NCBI GenBank assembly: GCA_026396355.1
Contig: JAPLWY010000101.1
Coordinates: forward strand, 1 to 12,384
DNA length: 12,384 bases
Origin: Microcaldota archaeon
GTDB lineage: Archaea; Micrarchaeota; Micrarchaeia; Anstonellales; Anstonellaceae
Direction: 5' to 3'
Made by a program: the position numbers and the translations under genes. Positions 11,517-12,384 of this stretch are shown one piece after another. Numbering within the stretch: position 1 is the stretch's first letter; every line of letters begins with the position of its first letter. Below the pieces are notes generated by a model. That model saw nothing but the letters and a program-made list of their open reading frames with translations. It searched no databases and was not told the origin of the DNA.

Positions 11517-12384
11517 ATGAAAACCTCGGCTGCAGCTGCGCTAGCTCTCTTCACGTTGCTCCTACTCACTTCTTTTCCTTCTGCCTCCTTCAACGCATCA
11601 GAATTCATGGACGCGCCATTCTACCTTTCAGGCTTCCAGTACAATGGGCAGAATGCCACTGCAATAGTCTCTGACGGCTCAGTGCACGCAATCATCGTGG
11701 ACTCCTGGCCCTCAGGGCAAACCGCGCTTACTGATGCTAATGAAATTTCACAGGCGCTCTCCGGCTACTATGCCGCAATCGGCTATTCTCCGGCGGAGGC
11801 AAGCAAGCTTTCTCAAGTGCACGCAGGAATCCTGAGCCTGCGCTCCAGCAAAAACCCAGGCGAGGCAGAGTGCAAGCGCCTGCTTGGCACTGATCGCAAC
11901 CCCTGCACAAGCTATGACTCCTGCCAGCGCGCATGCTACACTGTCACCTCGTTTTGCCGCGAAATAGCGCTCAATGTGGGCAAGCCCTTCATCTACAATA
12001 TCTGGGAGTTTGAAAATCACACATTGGCAGTCAATGCCGCCTACGACGCGGAAGCATTGGCGTACAATTCCCTTTCCTCAAATTTCACCCCCAAAAAAGC
12101 CGAAGCTTACGCACTCATAACCGGCAAGCTGCTTTCTGCCTCGCAAAAAGCTTCCCGCTCCCCGATATTCGAGCAGTACCAGCTCTGCGCGCCACCCGAC
12201 TACGCAGTCTCCACGCTCTCTAACATGGATACATTGGCGAAGAAATACTCGCAGATAGCCTCCCGCCTCTCAGGGGTGGATTCCGAGGCTTTGGCAGTGC
12301 GCTCCCGCACGCTGGACGGGCTGGCGCTCATGAGCCTGCGCCAGCAGAATGCCAGCCTGTCAAGTAGCAATTCCTCCCAGGCAG
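11517..12384 (+). CDS. Secreted or membrane-anchored cysteine-rich protein, 3' partial
   Basis: An open frame of 289 codons begins at ATG 11517 and runs off the window without a stop. It starts with a clear Sec signal (MKTSAAAALALFTLLLLTS, then FPSASF), probably cleaved near residue 24. The exported part has a cysteine cluster at residues 119, 130, 136, 140 and 147 plus C224. It carries many N-x-S/T sites (N26, N46, N167, N189, N278, N285), as expected for an archaeal surface glycoprotein. Helical charged stretches at about 230-275 look like a stalk. I do not recognise a family. The leaderless start is supported by a TATA 26 bp upstream, and the frame keeps the third-position G/C preference of its neighbours. 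Membrane anchoring, if any, would be beyond the window. Confidence 0.8.
   Translation, partial: MKTSAAAALALFTLLLLTSFPSASFNASEFMDAPFYLSGFQYNGQNATAIVSDGSVHAIIVDSWPSGQTALTDANEISQALSGYYAAIGYSPAEASKLSQVHAGILSLRSSKNPGEAECKRLLGTDRNPCTSYDSCQRACYTVTSFCREIALNVGKPFIYNIWEFENHTLAVNAAYDAEALAYNSLSSNFTPKKAEAYALITGKLLSASQKASRSPIFEQYQLCAPPDYAVSTLSNMDTLAKKYSQIASRLSGVDSEALAVRSRTLDGLALMSLRQQNASLSSSNSSQA

Noticed and set aside
1..12384. CRISPR array or known defence system
   Set aside because: No regularly spaced repeats and no cas, nuclease-helicase or toxin-antitoxin proteins are visible.

Overview
The window reads as a euryarchaeal- or DPANN-type archaeal chromosome segment. It carries a group II chaperonin (thermosome), an archaeal-length S-adenosylhomocysteinase, a DUF424 protein, a Sulfolobus-type single-stranded DNA-binding protein, two class III signal-peptide (pseudopilin-like) proteins, a split or truncated archaeal RqcH/NEMF-like protein and an intron-containing tRNA. 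Promoters are archaeal: AT-rich TATA elements about 25 bp before starts, with several apparently leaderless genes and others with GGTGG-type ribosome sites. The D-loop tRNA intron and the pseudopilin family would fit a DPANN lineage (Micrarchaeota/Diapherotrites-like), but that placement is inference.

Left third (1-4540): the 3' end of a CPA-type Na+/H+ antiporter converges on a five-helix membrane protein of the MscS-associated TM-helix type. Next come an unrecognised 133-aa protein, a 257-aa class III signal-peptide protein, and a tRNA-Val(UAC) whose D-loop holds a 33-nt intron with a 3-4-3 bulge-helix-bulge. Behind the tRNA lies a run of palindromes ending in a copy of the tRNA 3' tail. 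A scrambled locus follows: a membrane-protein gene cut in the middle of its third helix, a roughly 26-codon reverse-strand fragment of a SAM methyltransferase, then a C_GCAxxG_C_C-type cysteine protein with a lost 5' end and a foreign-looking 3' end. A second palindromic unit and a second, shorter class III protein end this part. Two promoter modules are duplicated here: a 31-bp perfect repeat precedes both the 133-aa gene and the tRNA, and a 23-bp repeat precedes both class III genes.

Middle (4540-7870): a lipoprotein and a DUF424 gene diverge from one shared TATA element. Two tandem double-ACT-domain paralogues, probably amino-acid sensors, follow. The second converges on and overlaps a two-gene reverse operon: a small coiled-coil protein plus an RqcH-like protein that keeps the NFACT-N domain and DR motif but lacks NFACT-R.

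Right third (7870-12384): ahcY (methyl-cycle SAH hydrolysis) shares a second central TATA with the reverse operon. It is followed by the SSB, preceded by a nested palindrome, and the thermosome, preceded by a TTCCA-AA-TGGAA inverted repeat and followed by a T-rich terminator. The window ends inside a secreted, cysteine- and sequon-rich protein that runs off the edge.

The most notable observations are the precise D-loop tRNA intron, the tRNA-tail/palindrome units, the methyltransferase fragment wedged between two broken genes, the duplicated promoter modules and the two symmetric divergent promoters.
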